The position numbers and the translations under genes are program-made. 8,417 bases of DNA, from contig JAJEFL010000066.1 of the NCBI GenBank assembly GCA_022820435.1, positions 1 through 8,417 of the forward strand, written 5' to 3'. Positions within the stretch are counted from its first letter, which is position 1; every line of letters begins with the position of its first letter. This stretch comes from Bin80 sp022820435. GTDB taxonomy: Bacteria > Bacteroidota > Rhodothermia > Rhodothermales > Bin80. This document shows positions 6,671 to 8,417 of this stretch, piece by piece. Under the pieces are notes generated by a model. The model saw nothing but the letters and a program-made list of their open reading frames with translations, made no database searches and was not told where the DNA came from.

Positions 6671-8248
6671 ATGCTCAACAATTACTATATTCTGCACAGG
6701 CTTGCCCGTATCTGGGATCAATCCATTCTGGGCGCTGCGTTCACAGATGCATGGTGCCATGCACCTGGGGAACTCATTATTGCACTGGAGCACCATACAG
6801 AAACCACAGCGATCTCGTTTCTGACGCATGCACCCATCGTTGGCGCGTTTCGACGCAAGGATGCTGGTCGCCCCCGGCGTAATGCAAAATCTCTTTTTCG
6901 TACATTGCGGCAGCAGTCCATTACAGGCGTGCGTGTTTCCGAGGGGGATCGAATTCTGATTCTGGCGTTTACGGGTGGGCTTCAACTGCAGGCGCATCTG
7001 TACGGGAGTCGGGCGAATGTGCTTCTGGGAAATGAAAGCGGACATGTTCAGGAAGCATTTCGTAAAGGTGGTCCGGCGGAGTTCCCACCGGCACGCGCGG
7101 CACCGGAGCCTCAAAGTCTGACCGAGTTTACCGCCAAATGGAATTCGGCGGCAGAAAACCGGGTCAAAGCACTGCAGCGCGTCTATGTGCGTTTCAATCA
7201 AGATCAGGCCCGAGATGTGCTGAAGCCCTGCGAAGGGGCAGATCTACCGAACCCCGCTGCAGTCTATGAAGCGGCGCAGGCATTGCACCTGCGATTATTG
7301 AATACCCGGGATGCATTGTATGTATATCAGAACCCGCCTGCACTTTCTCTGATTCCTCTTGCCGGGCGAATGGACGCGGAGGGGCAGAAATATGATGATG
7401 TGGATGATGCGCTGCGCACCTATGCACAGTGCATACTCTCCGAGAGAGCCTACCGTGCCCAGTATGAGCCGCTGCGAAAAAACCTCGTGCGGATGCTAGA
7501 CAAGGCCGAGCGCTCGGCAAAGCGAATGCATATGGAACGTTCACGCCCCTCACGCGCAGATGAATACGAACGGATCGGGCATATTCTGATGGCTTCGCCA
7601 CCGCTGCCCGCCGGCAATTCCCGCGTGGAACTGCCGGATGTATTTCATCCGGGAACAAAGGTCACGGTGTCCCTGAATCCGGCATTAAACTCACTGCAGA
7701 ATGCCGAGCGCTATTATTTAAAAGCCCGAAAGGCACGCACATCCCGGACCCATCTGGACACACTGATCAGGCAGGTCGAAGAGAAAGTGCTCTCATTGAA
7801 GAGAAACTTGGCGGAACTGGAAAGGGCGAAGACCTATAAGGAGTTGAAAGCATTTCAGAGGGGGCGCACAAAGCCGGGAATTCCCGGGCGGCCATTCCGT
7901 CGCTATGCTCTTGCGCCTTCGTATGAATTATGGGTTGGGCGTAATGCAAAAGAAAGTGAGATGCTTACGCTTCGGCATGCCCGCCCCTTCGATTTGTGGC
8001 TTCATGCGCGTGGAGTAAGCGGTGCCCACGCGGTATTGCGGCTTCCGAAACGTGATGCGCAGCCAAGCCGCCATCTGATTGAACAGGCGGCGGCGATTGC
8101 GGCCTGGCACAGCAAGGCACGCACCAGCAGCATTGCTCCGGTCATCGTAACCCCGAGAAAATATGTTCGTAAGGTACGTGGGACTCCACTTGGCGAGGTT
8201 GCGGTGAGTCGGGAAGAAGTGGTGATGGTGGAACCTGCGCTCCCGTGA
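6671..8248 (+). CDS. rqcH: NFACT-family protein (RqcH/Rqc2 homologue, ribosome quality control)
   Basis: 525 residues. The N-terminus MLNNYYILHRLARIWDQ is the usual start of Bacteroidota NFACT proteins and supports the ATG at 6671. Order of parts: NFACT-N domain (about 1-170) with D93-R94 in the EGDRILIL strand, matching the conserved D-R pair needed by Bacillus RqcH; a helix-hairpin-helix-like middle region (about 170-240); coiled-coil segments at about 250-290 and 345-395; and the NFACT-R RNA-binding domain (about 415-520) with VGRNAKESEMLTLRHARP and DLWLHARGVSGAHAVLR. RqcH binds peptidyl-tRNA-blocked 50S subunits and recruits alanyl-tRNA to add C-terminal alanine tails that mark stalled nascent chains for degradation. 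Older annotations call this family fibronectin-binding protein A. It is preceded by 259 bp and followed 37 bp downstream by uppP in the same direction. No obvious ribosome binding site. Confidence 0.9.
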   Translation: MLNNYYILHRLARIWDQSILGAAFTDAWCHAPGELIIALEHHTETTAISFLTHAPIVGAFRRKDAGRPRRNAKSLFRTLRQQSITGVRVSEGDRILILAFTGGLQLQAHLYGSRANVLLGNESGHVQEAFRKGGPAEFPPARAAPEPQSLTEFTAKWNSAAENRVKALQRVYVRFNQDQARDVLKPCEGADLPNPAAVYEAAQALHLRLLNTRDALYVYQNPPALSLIPLAGRMDAEGQKYDDVDDALRTYAQCILSERAYRAQYEPLRKNLVRMLDKAERSAKRMHMERSRPSRADEYERIGHILMASPPLPAGNSRVELPDVFHPGTKVTVSLNPALNSLQNAERYYLKARKARTSRTHLDTLIRQVEEKVLSLKRNLAELERAKTYKELKAFQRGRTKPGIPGRPFRRYALAPSYELWVGRNAKESEMLTLRHARPFDLWLHARGVSGAHAVLRLPKRDAQPSRHLIEQAAAIAAWHSKARTSSIAPVIVTPRKYVRKVRGTPLGEVAVSREEVVMVEPALP

Positions 8249-8285
8249 AGTATCTTTCTGTTCCTTTACCGATACGAATATTTTC

Positions 8286-8417
8286 ATGACGTGGTGGCAG
8301 GCGGCGATTCTTGGACTTCTGCAGGGCTTGACAGAGTTCCTTCCGGTTTCTTCTTCGGGGCATCTGGTTTTGGCACAGCATGTTCTGGGATTAGAACTTA
8401 CACCGGATGTCTCCTTT
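8286..8417 (+). CDS. uppP: Undecaprenyl-diphosphatase (BacA/UppP), 3' end outside the window
   Basis: The first 44 codons are present. Residues 9-30 contain the family's N-terminal signature: G-L-L-Q-G-L-T-E-F-L-P-V-S-S-S-G-H-L-V, including the conserved glutamate (E17) and the SSSGH that help form the active site. UppP removes a phosphate from undecaprenyl pyrophosphate at the membrane, recycling the lipid carrier for peptidoglycan and other envelope polymers, and its overproduction gives bacitracin resistance. The second signature (PGxSRSxxT) and most membrane helices lie beyond the window. The ATG at 8286 sits 37 bp after the NFACT stop, so it may share that transcript; the leader is AT-rich and lacks a Shine-Dalgarno. 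Confidence 0.93.
   Translation, partial: MTWWQAAILGLLQGLTEFLPVSSSGHLVLAQHVLGLELTPDVSF

Noticed and set aside
7194..7658. Minus-strand reading frame of 154 codons inside the NFACT gene
   Set aside because: It is antisense to a conserved gene and has no recognisable motif.
1..8417. CRISPR array, insertion sequence, tRNA or rRNA gene, phage attachment site
   Set aside because: I saw no regularly spaced repeats, terminal inverted repeats with a transposase, cloverleaf sequence or rRNA-like stretch.

Overview
The window looks like a chromosomal segment from a Bacteroidota/Rhodothermota-type bacterium. Support comes from a secreted protein ending in a C-terminal domain of the type IX secretion kind, a periplasmic 6-bladed beta-propeller protein of a type common in that phylum, and start codons (two of them TTG) with almost no recognisable Shine-Dalgarno sequence. 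No species can be named from the sequence alone. By eye, GC content rises from the low-to-mid 40s (percent) in the first 1.75 kb to clearly above 50% in the last 1.6 kb.

Layout. Positions 1-1753 (+): the 3' part of a 6-bladed beta-propeller protein, then a membrane-anchored thioredoxin-fold protein with a single cysteine in a CxxS motif; the 22-bp gap suggests one transcript. Positions 1754-2169: about 415 bp with no intact gene. It carries short, shifting reading frames that look like decayed coding sequence, the first possibly the C-terminus of an LpxH-like UDP-2,3-diacylglucosamine diphosphatase. Positions 2170-2658 (-): a Fur-family metalloregulator with a TTG start. Positions 2659-2823: a divergent control region with a perfect 14-bp AT-rich palindrome and a plausible promoter for the rightward operon. 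Positions 2824-4850 (+): a protein made of twelve gapless 34-residue TPRs, followed after 2 bp by a YqaA/DedA-like membrane protein (TTG start). Positions 4843-6411 (-): a secreted choice-of-anchor-B beta-propeller protein with a type IX sorting domain; its 3' end overlaps the YqaA gene by 8 bp. Positions 6671-8248 (+): an NFACT-family protein (RqcH/Rqc2 homologue). Positions 8286-8417 (+): the first 44 codons of undecaprenyl-diphosphatase (uppP/bacA), cut by the window edge.

How they fit together. Most of the window is housekeeping: metal-dependent regulation, ribosome-associated quality control, and lipid-carrier recycling for the cell wall. The propeller plus thioredoxin-like pair at the left is the most accessory-looking part, since it is AT-richer and borders a decayed stretch. 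I found no CRISPR array, mobile element, tRNA or rRNA, and nothing that proves a new defence or biosynthetic system. The best leads are the propeller/CxxS-thioredoxin pair, the gene relics beside it, the palindrome in front of fur, and an in-register series of histidines in the secreted propeller.
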